NCBI GenBank assembly: GCA_018818505.1
Contig: JAHIRR010000087.1
Span: 1-5,532, forward strand
From: Candidatus Omnitrophota bacterium
GTDB taxonomy: Bacteria > Omnitrophota > Koll11 > Gorgyraeales > Gorgyraeaceae
Direction of reading: 5' to 3'
Length of the DNA stretch: 5,532 nt
Shown here: positions 1 through 5,532 of the stretch, piece after piece
How the letters are laid out: every line of letters starts with the position of its first letter
Numbering within the stretch: the first letter of the stretch is position 1
Notes under the pieces: generated by a model
What the model was told of the DNA's origin: nothing
The model's input: the letters and a program-made list of their open reading frames with translations, nothing else
Database searches by the model: none
Position numbers and translations under genes: made by a program

Positions 1-134
1 AAAATCAGGGATATTCTTCGAGAAAATCTTTGCCCTAAAAACAAAATAAAAAGGATTTTTGTGGTTAGAAAAGATCGAAGGAGATGAGATTTAAGTGAAT
101 CGAGGAACTTTGCCGATTGCCACTAAGAAAAGCA

Positions 135-162
135 TTGACTCAAGCTATATAGCTGCTATAAC
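135..162 (+). promoter_or_regulatory. Weakly supported sigma70-type promoter with central palindrome
   Basis: TTGACT at 135-140 (5 of 6 matches to the -35 consensus) is followed after 16 bp by TATAAC at 157-162 (5 of 6 matches to the -10 consensus). A perfect 12-bp palindrome, AGCTATATAGCT at 143-154, sits between the two hexamers, where an operator could lie. No gene with a credible ribosome binding site follows before the tRNA fragment. Hexamer matches of this quality are frequent by chance in AT-rich DNA, so this is only a candidate. Confidence 0.25.
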
Positions 163-280
163 TATTCAATATTAAGTATATCACATAAATGTGCGTTTTG
201 GAAGGTGTTGAGGTTCTTTTTTAGGGAGATTTTGGCAGGATAACTGCTGTGCCCAATTTGTGCCTATGCCATATACTAAC

Positions 281-310
281 TCTTACAACTTCTTACGGTC
301 TCTTACGAGT
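281..310. repeat. Three tandem 10-bp TCTTAC repeats, possible integrase arm sites
   Basis: Units TCTTACAACT (281-290), TCTTACGGTC (291-300) and TCTTACGAGT (301-310) share TCTTAC at an exact 10-bp period, close to one helical turn. An inverted GTAAG lies just beyond at 322-326, and a TGTGCC pair 11 bp apart (starting at 248 and 259) lies on the other side. Short phased direct repeats of this kind next to a tRNA break point resemble the arm-type binding sites of tyrosine recombinases. The repeat is seen directly; the role is inferred. Confidence 0.45.
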
Positions 311-316
311 CGAATT

Positions 317-354
317 TTGCTGTAAGTTGTTGGCTATTATTGTAATTACAGCAA
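317..354. repeat. 9-bp inverted repeat with inner palindrome
   Basis: TTGCTGTAA (317-325) is perfectly complementary to TTACAGCAA (346-354) across a 20-bp spacer, and the spacer end overlaps a 10-bp palindrome TGTAATTACA (341-350). There is no adjacent T-run, so it is not an intrinsic terminator. It lies between the TCTTAC repeats and the tRNA break point and could be a protein-binding site belonging to the same putative attachment region. Confidence 0.35.
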
Positions 355-387
355 TTTCAGTGAGTTGCGAAAATGCCCTGAAGTGGT

Positions 388-426
388 TTATGAGTCAGGT
401 GCTCTAACCAACTGAGCTATGGGCCC
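388..426 (-). pseudogene. 5' half of a tRNA with anticodon CAU (Met or Ile2), truncated
   Basis: Read on the minus strand from 426, the sequence has the 5' acceptor strand GGGCCCA (426-420), T8 A9, a D arm with paired GCTC/GAGC around loop AGTTGGTTA (417-401), position 26 A, the 5' anticodon strand CCTGA (399-395) and a loop CTCATAA (394-388) with anticodon CAT. This is a textbook tRNA up to the end of the anticodon loop. The expected TCAGG 3' strand, the T arm with TTCGA and the 3' acceptor strand are all absent: the next bases read ACCAC and no TTCGA-like T loop follows. It therefore cannot fold as a tRNA here. A TCAGG does occur 6 nt late (381-377), but the rest still does not follow. Methionine versus lysidine-modified isoleucine identity cannot be decided from half a gene. 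Likely causes are integration at the anticodon loop, decay or an assembly junction. Confidence 0.75.
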
Positions 427-473
427 CGTTCCAAAATGCCTGATTTTTAAATTCAGGCATTTTGGAACGGGGC
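423..473. repeat. Perfect 21-bp inverted repeat overlapping the tRNA 5' end
   Basis: Positions 423-443 are exactly complementary to 453-473, with a 9-bp A/T-only loop (444-452). The arm begins GCCCCGTTCC and ends AATGCCTGA when read from 423. No T-run follows on either strand, so it is not a standard intrinsic terminator. The outer end of the left arm (423-426) is also the first four bases of the tRNA fragment. A shorter related word, AAAATGCCCTGA, occurs at 370-381 in the same orientation as 433-443. It may be a small palindromic mobile or REP-like element, or a transcript-processing structure; I do not recognise a named family. Confidence 0.8.
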
Positions 474-511
474 GCGGCCCCTTCATATTAAGACTGAAGG
501 GCTTTCTGCCC
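469..511 (-). promoter_or_regulatory. Leader with mutually exclusive small hairpins
   Basis: Downstream of the extended -10 promoter, the minus-strand transcript could form GGGC/GCCC (499-502 with 508-511), CCCTTCA/TGAAGGG (479-485 with 495-501) and GGGGC/GCCCC (469-473 with 477-481). The last two compete for 479-481. The 469-473 segment is also one end of the large 423-473 hairpin, so these folds exclude one another, as in an attenuator. The pairings are visible in the sequence; regulatory function is only inferred, and no regulated gene is evident. Confidence 0.3.
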
Positions 512-522
512 GTAGATTAAGA

Positions 523-551
523 ATTATACCATTGAGATTAAGGGATTACAA
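523..551 (-). promoter_or_regulatory. Sigma70-type promoter with extended -10, facing the tRNA fragment
   Basis: On the minus strand a perfect TATAAT (528-523) is preceded by TGG, forming an extended -10 (TGnTATAAT). A TTGTAA -35-like hexamer (551-546, 4 of 6 matches) lies 17 bp upstream. A start near 516 would give about 90 nt of leader before the tRNA-like sequence at 426. It sits just downstream of the rpoD terminator, so it looks like the native promoter of the tRNA gene whose 5' half remains. It is the best promoter match I found in the window. Confidence 0.6.
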
Positions 552-571
552 GGGGATTTTTTAACCAAGAC

Positions 572-604
572 AAAAAAAGGGCCGGATATAAAAATCCGAC
601 CCTT
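572..604 (-). terminator. Intrinsic terminator of the NIF3-like/dnaG/rpoD operon
   Basis: In the minus-strand transcript an 11-bp stem (604-594 with 587-577, one U-G wobble at 599/582) closes a 6-nt loop and runs into seven consecutive U (578-572). It begins 39 nt after the rpoD stop codon. The GC-rich stem plus U-run on this strand only makes it a one-way rho-independent terminator. It would insulate rpoD from the tRNA-side promoter at 551-523. Confidence 0.88.
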
Positions 605-610
605 AATTTA

Positions 611-645
611 CGAACACCGAACACCGATAACCGAATCACGAATTA
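611..645. repeat. Heptamer tandem repeat overlapping the rpoD stop
   Basis: Five consecutive 7-bp units start with CGA: CGAACAC (611-617), CGAACAC (618-624), CGATAAC (625-631), CGAATCA (632-638) and CGAATTA (639-645). The first two are identical and the others are diverged. The last unit includes the rpoD stop codon (TAA on the minus strand, 645-643), so the array has grown right up to the gene end and fills the space before the terminator. It resembles the heptanucleotide short tandem repeats described in cyanobacteria, but the unit sequence is its own. Confidence 0.75.
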
Positions 646-2244
646 GATTTCCTGGCCAAAGGCCATCTCTAAGAAATTCTTGAGTCTTCTGCTCCTGATA
701 GGATGCCTCAGCTTCCTTAATGCCTTTGCCTCTATCTGACGAACTCTCTCTCTTGTAACATTAAAGATGCTTCCTACTTCTTCAAGGGTCCTTGGATAGC
801 CATCGCCTATTCCAAATCTCAATCTCAACACCCTCTTTTCTCTTTCTGTAAGAGTATTGAGGATCTTGTCCATCTCTTCCTTGAGCATTGTATAAGCGCT
901 GGCATTTGCAGGAGAGACCGCTTTCTTATCTTCGATAAAATCACCAAAGTTTGTATCCCCTTCATCTCCTATGGGTGTCTGTAGACTAATCGGCTCCTGC
1001 GCGATCTTCAGGATGCTTCTCACCTTCTCAACGCTCATCCTCATCTCAGATGCGATCTCTTCTGCTGCCGGCTCCCTGCCATTCTCCTGCACGAGGATCC
1101 TTGAAACCCTTATGAGCTTATTTATAGTCTCTGTCATGTGCACAGGGATCCTTATGGTCCTGGCCTGGTCAGCTATAGAGCGCGTTACAGCCTGCCTGAT
1201 CCACCATGTCGCATATGTGGAGAATTTATATCCACGCCTGTATTCAAACTTTTCCACTGCCTTCATCAAGCCTATATTCCCTTCCTGAATCAGGTCGAGG
1301 AAAGAAAGGCCCCTATTGGTGTATTTCTTAGCAATGCTAACCACGAGCCTCAGGTTAGCCTCCACCATTGCCTTCTTGACCATGTTGAACTTCAAGGCCT
1401 GTTTTTTGATAAAAGAAAACTCCTTTTTTATATCATCCTGTTTCTTGCCAAACTTTTCTTCTATGCTTCTCTTTCTCTTCTCAAAAGATGCTATGCTCCC
1501 TCTTATCCTACGCTTCCTCATTCTCTGGATCTCTCTGTCAATGGAGTCTATCTCAGATATAGCAGCCTTGATCCTGTTTGCAAAATCCTCTATTACAGAC
1601 GCGCAGAAGTTAAATTCCAGGCACAGCTCCATTATGCCCTGCCCCTTTTTTGCAGCCCTTATTTTTCTGGCCAACATCTCGAGCTTTTTCAGGACATCGC
1701 CTTCTTTCTTGGCGCCTGGCTCCTCTTTCATGGCCTCTTCTACATTGAATTCTTTTACCAAGACATTGTTTATCAGGGAGAGCACAGAATCCTTAATAAA
1801 AGGACAGCTCAAAACTGCCTTCTTGTATTCTTCCTCTGCTTTTTCTATCTCTTTGGCAAGCCTTAGTTCGTCTTCCCTTGAAAGAAGCGGTATCTGGCCC
1901 ATCTGCTTGAGATACATCTTTACAGGATCCTCTACGCCTGTGCTCTTGACGGGGGTTTCGGATTTTCGCTTATCGCTGGCCGGCTCTTTTCTATTGCCGC
2001 CTTTAGCGCTTGAACGTTTTCCTGCCGCCTTTGCCTCTTCTTCAGAATCCACCACGCCTATCTTCTCGTTATCCAGCGCAGAGAAAACCTTTTCTATTTG
2101 TTCAGCGGAAATAATGTCCTCTGGCAGATAATCGTTTATTTCTTCGTAAGTCAGGTAACCTTTTTTTCTCCCAAGCGTCAATAACTTGTCAAGCTGACCA
2201 TTCGCATCCTTTTTTCTGGTTTTGGTTTCCAATTTCCTCTTCAT
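643..2244 (-). CDS. rpoD: RNA polymerase primary sigma factor RpoD (sigma-70/SigA)
   Basis: This 533-residue protein is the housekeeping sigma factor, which directs RNA polymerase to -35/-10 promoters and melts them. Visible parts in order: a region 1.1-like helical domain (about 16-70), a charged linker, region 1.2 (about 104-135, [12 protein letters not shown]), a lysine/arginine-rich non-conserved stretch (136-290), region 2 (291-370) with the polymerase-binding [14 protein letters not shown] and the -10 reading/melting block around [17 protein letters not shown], region 3 (about 370-450, ending GDFIED), and region 4 (463-533) with the -35 helix-turn-helix at 486-513 (TLEEVG...[14 protein letters not shown]). 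Regions 1.1 and 1.2 mark it as group 1 rather than an alternative sigma factor. It is shorter than the 613-residue E. coli protein because the non-conserved stretch is reduced. ATG at 2244 is supported by GGAGGGG (2260-2254) 9 nt upstream, inside the end of dnaG. The gap after dnaG is 4 bp, so translation is probably coupled. An intrinsic terminator follows. Confidence 0.98.
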   Translation of the reverse strand: MKRKLETKTRKKDANGQLDKLLTLGRKKGYLTYEEINDYLPEDIISAEQIEKVFSALDNEKIGVVDSEEEAKAAGKRSSAKGGNRKEPASDKRKSETPVKSTGVEDPVKMYLKQMGQIPLLSREDELRLAKEIEKAEEEYKKAVLSCPFIKDSVLSLINNVLVKEFNVEEAMKEEPGAKKEGDVLKKLEMLARKIRAAKKGQGIMELCLEFNFCASVIEDFANRIKAAISEIDSIDREIQRMRKRRIRGSIASFEKRKRSIEEKFGKKQDDIKKEFSFIKKQALKFNMVKKAMVEANLRLVVSIAKKYTNRGLSFLDLIQEGNIGLMKAVEKFEYRRGYKFSTYATWWIRQAVTRSIADQARTIRIPVHMTETINKLIRVSRILVQENGREPAAEEIASEMRMSVEKVRSILKIAQEPISLQTPIGDEGDTNFGDFIEDKKAVSPANASAYTMLKEEMDKILNTLTEREKRVLRLRFGIGDGYPRTLEEVGSIFNVTRERVRQIEAKALRKLRHPIRSRRLKNFLEMAFGQEI

Positions 2245-2248
2245 GGGA

Positions 2249-4012
2249 TTATACCCCTCCTTTTATCAATCTGTTAAATTCTTTTAACAAATCCCTTGCC
2301 TCGTCTTCATAGCCTTTTTTCTGCGCTACGACAAGTCTATTCTGGATATCTTTCAGTCTATCTTCTTTCTGTTCCCTCTTGATAGTCTTTATGCAATCCG
2401 CGACATTCCGCTCTTTATCACGTATCTCTATATCTTCATTTACAATAAAGGATATGACATGAGGTGAGACCTTATCCTCCATGCAATTTATCAGCCTTGT
2501 CACATCCATAGAATTACCGTCGGTGTTTAAGGTAAAAAGTGTTTCAACTAAATGCCTTACGTCTGGATTTTTAAAATCAAACGGCTGCAGGTTATCCTTA
2601 ACAGCGTCTACGACATTTGAATCTTCGATCATCAACTTCACCAATATCTTCTCTGCCAGCGGGATCTTGATATCCTTCCTTGCTACTTGTCCCTTGTCCC
2701 TTGTCCCTTGTCCCTTAACGCCCCTATTCATCCTCTTCAACTCATCCCACACTGCTTCTTCCTTTATAGCAAGCTCTTGTGACAGATTCTTGATGTATTC
2801 TGCCTTTACAACAGAATTCCTTACCCTGTGTATAGTCGAAAGCATTTCCTTAACGATCTCTGCCTTTGCGTCTGTATCCTCTTTATCAAATTTCTCTGTC
2901 AATAGATCTAATTTATATCTGAACAGGCTCTTTGCCTTTTTTATTGCTTCATGAAAACCGCGCGGTCCGAATTTGCGTATAAAACTGTCAGGGTCATGCC
3001 CCTTATCCAGGGTAACGACCTTCACGCTCATGCCTTCTTCCAAAAGCAGGTCTAATCCTCTCAATGCTGCCATTTCACCTGCCTGATCTGCATCATAGAC
3101 TATAACGACGTTATGCGTATATCTCCTTAAAAGCCTTATCTGCTCTATGGTAAGAGCAGTGCCTAAAGAGGATATGGTATTGCTTATGCCATATTGATGG
3201 CTTGTAACTACATCCAGATAGCCTTCTGTTATTACTGCAAAACCTTTTTCCCTCACGGATGATTTCGCAAAATTAAGCGCGTATAGATGATGTCCTTTCT
3301 TGTATACAAAGGTCTCTGGCGAATTTATATACTTGGGAAGGGATTGATCCAATACCCTTGCGCCAAAACCCAGGACCCTGCCTCTTACATCACATATCGG
3401 AAATACGAGCCTGTTCCTAAAAAGATCATAAAAGGAATTTTCCTTTCCTCTCTGGATCAGGCCTGCCTTCAGCGCCATCTCTGGCTCTATGCCTCTCTTT
3501 AAGAGATATTCCAGTAAAGATCTCCATGAAGAATCCGCATAGCCTATTCTGAATCTTTTGATAGTATCTTTCTCAAGCCCTCTTCTTTCTATGTAACGCT
3601 TCACTTCCGACGAGTCACTGGGCCTCTCCAGCAGAGCGCTGTAGAAGCTCGCCGCAATATCATTTACGCTGTAAATGTTGCTCACTGCTGAATCATCAGC
3701 TTGGTTGTATTTTTTATACTCAGGCAGTTTCACTCCTGTCTTTGCGGCCAGTATCTTCACAGCGTCTATAAAATCTGTTTTCTCGTATTCTTTTATAAAA
3801 TTAAATACATTCCCGCCTGAATGACATCCAAAACAATGGTATATCTGCTTATCAGGGCTCACCACAAAAGACGGGGTCTTCTCATGGTGAAAAGGGCAAG
3901 TTGTCTTAAAATTCCTGCCAGCAGGCTTTAAAGGGATATAGCTGGAGATTATATCCACTATATCGCATCTATCCTGTATCTCGTTTAATATGTGCTCTGG
4001 TATTTTTGGCAT
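2249..4012 (-). CDS. dnaG: DNA primase DnaG
   Basis: This 587-residue protein makes the short RNA primers for lagging-strand and origin replication, acting with the replicative helicase at the fork. It has the full bacterial layout: an N-terminal CHC2 zinc-binding domain with ligands C39, H42, C60 and C63 (CPFH...CFGC), the conserved [17 protein letters not shown] block of the catalytic core (199-219), and a TOPRIM domain with E263 (TEGYLD) and D307/D309 (VYDADQAG) as metal-binding acidic residues. A helical C-terminal part (about 450-587) sits where the helicase-binding domain is expected and is weakly conserved, as usual. The length is normal for the family. The linker at residues 433-442 is encoded by a heptamer tandem repeat ([10 protein letters not shown]). 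ATG at 4012 has AGGAG (4027-4023) 10 nt upstream, within the end of the NIF3-like gene, which stops only 3 bp before. The stop overlaps the rpoD ribosome binding region, typical of the macromolecular-synthesis operon. Confidence 0.98.
   Translation of the reverse strand: MPKIPEHILNEIQDRCDIVDIISSYIPLKPAGRNFKTTCPFHHEKTPSFVVSPDKQIYHCFGCHSGGNVFNFIKEYEKTDFIDAVKILAAKTGVKLPEYKKYNQADDSAVSNIYSVNDIAASFYSALLERPSDSSEVKRYIERRGLEKDTIKRFRIGYADSSWRSLLEYLLKRGIEPEMALKAGLIQRGKENSFYDLFRNRLVFPICDVRGRVLGFGARVLDQSLPKYINSPETFVYKKGHHLYALNFAKSSVREKGFAVITEGYLDVVTSHQYGISNTISSLGTALTIEQIRLLRRYTHNVVIVYDADQAGEMAALRGLDLLLEEGMSVKVVTLDKGHDPDSFIRKFGPRGFHEAIKKAKSLFRYKLDLLTEKFDKEDTDAKAEIVKEMLSTIHRVRNSVVKAEYIKNLSQELAIKEEAVWDELKRMNRGVKGQGTRDKGQVARKDIKIPLAEKILVKLMIEDSNVVDAVKDNLQPFDFKNPDVRHLVETLFTLNTDGNSMDVTRLINCMEDKVSPHVISFIVNEDIEIRDKERNVADCIKTIKREQKEDRLKDIQNRLVVAQKKGYEDEARDLLKEFNRLIKGGV
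2686..2716. repeat. Perfect CTTGTCC heptamer repeat inside dnaG
   Basis: Four perfect tandem copies of CTTGTCC (2686-2692, 2693-2699, 2700-2706, 2707-2713) are followed by a partial CTT (2714-2716). On the coding strand the unit is GGACAAG. Because 7 is not a multiple of 3, the array is read in three phases and encodes [10 protein letters not shown] at residues 433-442, between the catalytic core and the C-terminal domain. Perfect copies suggest recent expansion. Change by one or two units would shift the reading frame; only steps of three are neutral. Confidence 0.9.
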
Positions 4013-4015
4013 TAC

Positions 4016-4975
4016 CTATTTTCTCCTAGAGAATCTCCGGAATCCCGAACAAGCGAGTATTTTAAACTTGTCCTTCTTCTCCAATTCGTCAAGCATAATA
4101 TTAAGGCCTACATTGTCACTGGCAATATGCCCGGCTATAACTACATTCATGTGCTCTTCTTTGGCCTTTTTGAAATGCTCTTCACCAAGATGCATGCAGA
4201 TCAATGTTGACACACCTGACTGCGAAAGCCTGCTAAAAATATCCTTGGAGCCTTCTGTGCCGCCTGTCATATCCACAAATACCTTGCCTGCCTTACTCGA
4301 AGATGAGCCCCCTATGATCTTGGGCGGGCAATTGAGCTTTGCTGATTCTTTGTACTCAGGGATCTCTATAAGAATATCCATTATATCGTCAAGCGTATCT
4401 GGTTTTTTCTTATCCATTAGGCCCTGCAAATACGAGGCCACGCAATTATCAGCTGGCGTATGGCAGTTCATAAACGCAATATCAAGAAGCCTCGCGGCAT
4501 CTACAGGCCGCATGTGATTTGCCGGCATGACCCTTCTTTCAACTTCTTTTATTCTTTCTGACATTAAACTCTCTGCAATATTTATAGGCACGCCGATCCT
4601 GTTTAATATATCGATCTGCATGTACATGACATTATAAAATCCTGCGAGCGATATTCCTTCAGGATGATGTCCCATCAATAAATCCACCTTTTCTCCTTTT
4701 TGACGTAATCTATCAGCAAGCACGACTTCTCCTACCTCCATATCTATGCCCACAAGTATCGTCTTGATTTCAGTCTCTTTCTTTCCAAAAAGTATACGCG
4801 TATCACTGTATGGATGAAGGAGCCTATCTTTATCGTAAAACTCCTTTTTATCCTTGCTCAGGCTGTCGTATTCCTTCTTGGCCCTTAAAAGTTCTTTTTT
4901 TACATTCTGCTTGCCTCTTGGATCATTACTGATCCCGACATCAATCACATTCTTATAAATATCTCCGAGTTTCAC
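4016..4975 (-). CDS. Divergent NIF3-family putative dinuclear-metal protein
   Basis: This 319-residue protein carries the spaced metal-site motifs of the NIF3/YbgI/YqfO family: GHHPEG (102-107) for the family HHP, CHTPADN (171-177) for HTxxD, and AGHIASDN (281-288) for the C-terminal AGHxxTE. By eye, the usual acidic ligand Glu is replaced by Asp at 287. Family members form ring-like oligomers with a two-metal centre; despite names such as GTP cyclohydrolase 1 type 2 homologue, their cellular role is unsettled. The first 55 residues are a charged, helical extension (KKELLRAKKEYDSL...) in place of the usual start, and family similarity begins near SDTRILFG (57-64). No signal peptide or membrane segment is visible. 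The start is GTG at 4975, supported by GGAGG (4986-4982) 6 nt upstream. It ends 3 bp before dnaG and so probably shares its transcript. NIF3 genes near dnaG/sigA are also known in Bacillus, so the linkage is not unique. Confidence 0.85.
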   Translation of the reverse strand: MKLGDIYKNVIDVGISNDPRGKQNVKKELLRAKKEYDSLSKDKKEFYDKDRLLHPYSDTRILFGKKETEIKTILVGIDMEVGEVVLADRLRQKGEKVDLLMGHHPEGISLAGFYNVMYMQIDILNRIGVPINIAESLMSERIKEVERRVMPANHMRPVDAARLLDIAFMNCHTPADNCVASYLQGLMDKKKPDTLDDIMDILIEIPEYKESAKLNCPPKIIGGSSSSKAGKVFVDMTGGTEGSKDIFSRLSQSGVSTLICMHLGEEHFKKAKEEHMNVVIAGHIASDNVGLNIMLDELEKKDKFKILACSGFRRFSRRK

Positions 4976-5017
4976 TTAAGACCTCCGATTGTTGGTTTTG
5001 TTCCTGTCAAAAAAGAT

Positions 5018-5066
5018 ACCGCAGAGTACACAGAGATTTTTTATAATAAAAGTTCTCTGTGTGCTC
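5018..5066. repeat. CAGAG-type palindrome, copy 1
   Basis: A 13-bp arm (5024-5036, GAGTACACAGAGA) faces its complement (5054-5066) with a single T-G wobble. The A/T-rich centre adds TTTTAT/ATAAAA (5039-5044 with 5046-5051), so the whole unit can fold into one long hairpin. The outer left flank ACCGCAGAG is matched by the far end of copy 2 rather than locally. On the minus strand the hairpin is followed after a few bases by TTTTTT (5016-5011), so weak terminator activity ahead of the NIF3-like gene is possible but unproven. Confidence 0.75.
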
Positions 5067-5191
5067 ATAAAGATTAGTCTTTCTGTCTCCTCTTTAAGCC
5101 TTAAAACGTTAAAAAATTAATCAAAAGACCTGTTTGCTTATCCATAAGCTTTCAGATAAGTTAGCAGTTCTGCTTCAGGGTATTCTTTTTT

Positions 5192-5236
5192 GAGGACACA
5201 GAGAAAATTTATTTATTACTCTGTGTGCTCTGTGGT
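5192..5236. repeat. CAGAG-type palindrome, copy 2
   Basis: GAGGACACAGAG (5192-5203) is complementary to CTCTGTGTGCTC (5219-5230) at 11 of 12 positions across an A/T-rich loop. The right flank extends to TGTGGT (5236). Positions 5219-5236 are also complementary to 5018-5035 in copy 1 at 16 of 18 positions, so the two copies form a larger inverted pair enclosing about 125 bp of unrelated AT-rich sequence (5067-5191). This looks like a repeat element split or duplicated in the cvpA/NIF3 gap. Confidence 0.72.
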
Positions 5237-5240
5237 TTCT

Positions 5241-5269
5241 TTTATATCCTTCCATGCTTTATTTGACAC
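5241..5269 (-). promoter_or_regulatory. Possible promoter for the NIF3-like/dnaG/rpoD operon
   Basis: On the minus strand GTGTCA (5269-5264, 4 of 6 matches to -35) and TATAAA (5246-5241, 5 of 6 matches to -10) are separated by 17 bp, immediately after the cvpA stop. A transcript from here would carry both palindromes as a leader of about 260 nt. A perfect TTGACA at 5010-5005 is closer to the gene but has no -10 at a usable distance. The operon could equally be read through from cvpA. Confidence 0.25.
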
Positions 5270-5273
5270 TACC

Positions 5274-5532
5274 TTAGTTTTTCAGCATTCTCACTAATGC
5301 TGTGTCGTTTTCGCCCCAAGGATATATATACATGCCCTTTTCATACACAAAAGGCAGCACATATGAAACATATTGCCCTGAAAATGATCTATCCTGCGCG
5401 CTCCTGGCCAGATATTGAAATGGCCCATTAATAAATAAGGTGTAAATAAGGCCTGCTATTAAGACACCTCTTGCAAGGCCCAGCGCAGATCCAACCAATG
5501 CGTTTGGCCTTGAAAGATTTTCGCCACTGAGA
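5274..5532 (-). CDS. CvpA-family inner-membrane protein, C-terminal part
   Basis: The frame is open to the right window edge, so the N-terminus is missing; 85 residues are visible and an in-frame TTG at 5498 is not a credible start. The visible part begins within LSGENLSRPNALVG and continues into a hydrophobic segment, GSALGLARGVLIAGLIYTLF, followed by an amphipathic stretch and LPFVYEKG. This last-helix pattern (G-x-x-x-G-x-x-RG hydrophobic helix, then an S-rich stretch and a PF.Y motif) fits the end of CvpA, a small four-helix membrane protein linked to colicin V production and envelope functions in enterobacteria. The identification rests on half a protein from a weakly conserved family. 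It reads in the same direction as the downstream operon but is 298 bp away, with repeat elements between. Confidence 0.65.
   Translation of the reverse strand, partial: LSGENLSRPNALVGSALGLARGVLIAGLIYTLFINGPFQYLARSAQDRSFSGQYVSYVLPFVYEKGMYIYPWGENDTALVRMLKN

Larger units (their letters stand above)
1..387. other. AT-rich non-genic stretch, possible end of an integrated element
   Basis: No convincing gene is visible on either strand. A plus-strand frame is open from the left edge to a TGA at 85-87 (28 codons, ending in VVRKDRRR), preceded by nothing I can test and too short to call. A 26-codon GTG frame follows at 95-175. The stretch holds several small signals: a promoter-like pair on the plus strand (135-162), a TGTGCC pair (248-253 and 259-264), three phased TCTTAC repeats (281-310) and a 9-bp inverted repeat (317-325 with 346-354). 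It directly abuts the point where a tRNA gene breaks off, so I infer element-derived DNA, for example the attachment-site arm of an integrated element whose other genes lie beyond the left edge. Confidence 0.4.

Noticed and set aside
1..87. Plus-strand frame open from the left edge, 28 codons, ending TGA at 85-87
   Set aside because: Plausible-looking C-terminus, but too short to tell from chance and matches no family I recognise.
95..175. 26-codon GTG frame with an upstream GGAG
   Set aside because: The spacing from GGAG is long (11 nt), the length is within chance, and no homologue is recognised.
300..394. Group I intron interrupting the tRNA anticodon loop
   Set aside because: The following minus-strand sequence lacks recognisable paired core segments (P/Q, R/S), and no 3' tRNA half is found in the window.
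1138..2131. Long plus-strand frames opposite rpoD
   Set aside because: They are antisense shadows of a well-conserved gene, with no recognisable domains or ribosome binding sites.
2248..2253. TATAAT at the dnaG-rpoD junction
   Set aside because: It has no acceptable -35 at 16-18 bp and no TG extension; it is made by the dnaG stop codon context.
5005..5010. Perfect TTGACA on the minus strand upstream of the NIF3-like gene
   Set aside because: The position 17 bp downstream is the ribosome binding site (CGGAGG), with no -10 at any usual spacing.
5135..5215. Minus-strand frame ending KKEYPEAELLTYLKAYG then stop
   Set aside because: It has no start codon, a stop lies 8 codons upstream, and it runs through the repeat arm; it could be a gene relic but is not supportable.
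5175..5255. 26-codon minus-strand ATG frame through palindrome copy 2
   Set aside because: It is generated by the repeat sequence itself and has no family similarity.

Overview
The window looks like part of a bacterial chromosome from an uncultured lineage. All recognisable genes are on the minus strand, so they read right to left: the C-terminal part of a CvpA-family membrane protein (open at the right edge), a divergent NIF3-like metal protein, DNA primase (dnaG) and the primary sigma factor (rpoD). The dnaG-rpoD pair is the core of the classic macromolecular-synthesis operon, and a NIF3-family gene near dnaG/sigA is also known from Firmicutes such as Bacillus subtilis. Candidate-phylum bacteria such as Omnitrophota are my best guess, from gene order, short heptamer repeats and CAGAG-type palindromic intergenic sequence. 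That is inference and was not tested by phylogeny.

Layout, right to left. 5532-5274 holds the cvpA 3' part. 5273-4976 is a 298-bp gap dominated by two imperfect palindromes built from one CAGAG/ACACAGAG motif. 4975-4016 is the NIF3-like gene. After 3 bp comes dnaG (4012-2249), and after 4 bp rpoD (2244-643). The last three genes are packed so tightly that the Shine-Dalgarno of each downstream gene lies in the end of the gene before it, which suggests one translationally coupled operon. It ends at a good intrinsic terminator (604-572). A heptamer tandem repeat overlaps the rpoD stop codon, and a different heptamer repeat is embedded in the dnaG reading frame.

The left 570 bases contain no convincing protein gene but are the most unusual part. 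A strong-looking minus-strand promoter with an extended -10 (about 551-523) points at a tRNA with anticodon CAU. Only the 5' half of that tRNA is present (426-388): the match stops at the end of the anticodon loop and unrelated AT-rich DNA follows. Between promoter and tRNA lies a perfect 21-bp inverted repeat that overlaps the first four tRNA bases. Beyond the break are three exactly 10-bp-phased TCTTAC repeats, a TGTGCC pair and a 9-bp inverted repeat, an arrangement that resembles the attachment region of a tyrosine-recombinase element. The simplest reading is that the left edge enters an integrated element or its remnant. An assembly junction at the tRNA cannot be excluded.

Functionally the main cluster joins replication priming (DnaG) with housekeeping transcription initiation (RpoD). 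The NIF3-like protein is a conserved but poorly understood neighbour. I did not find a clear new multi-gene system; the novelty is in the non-coding architecture.
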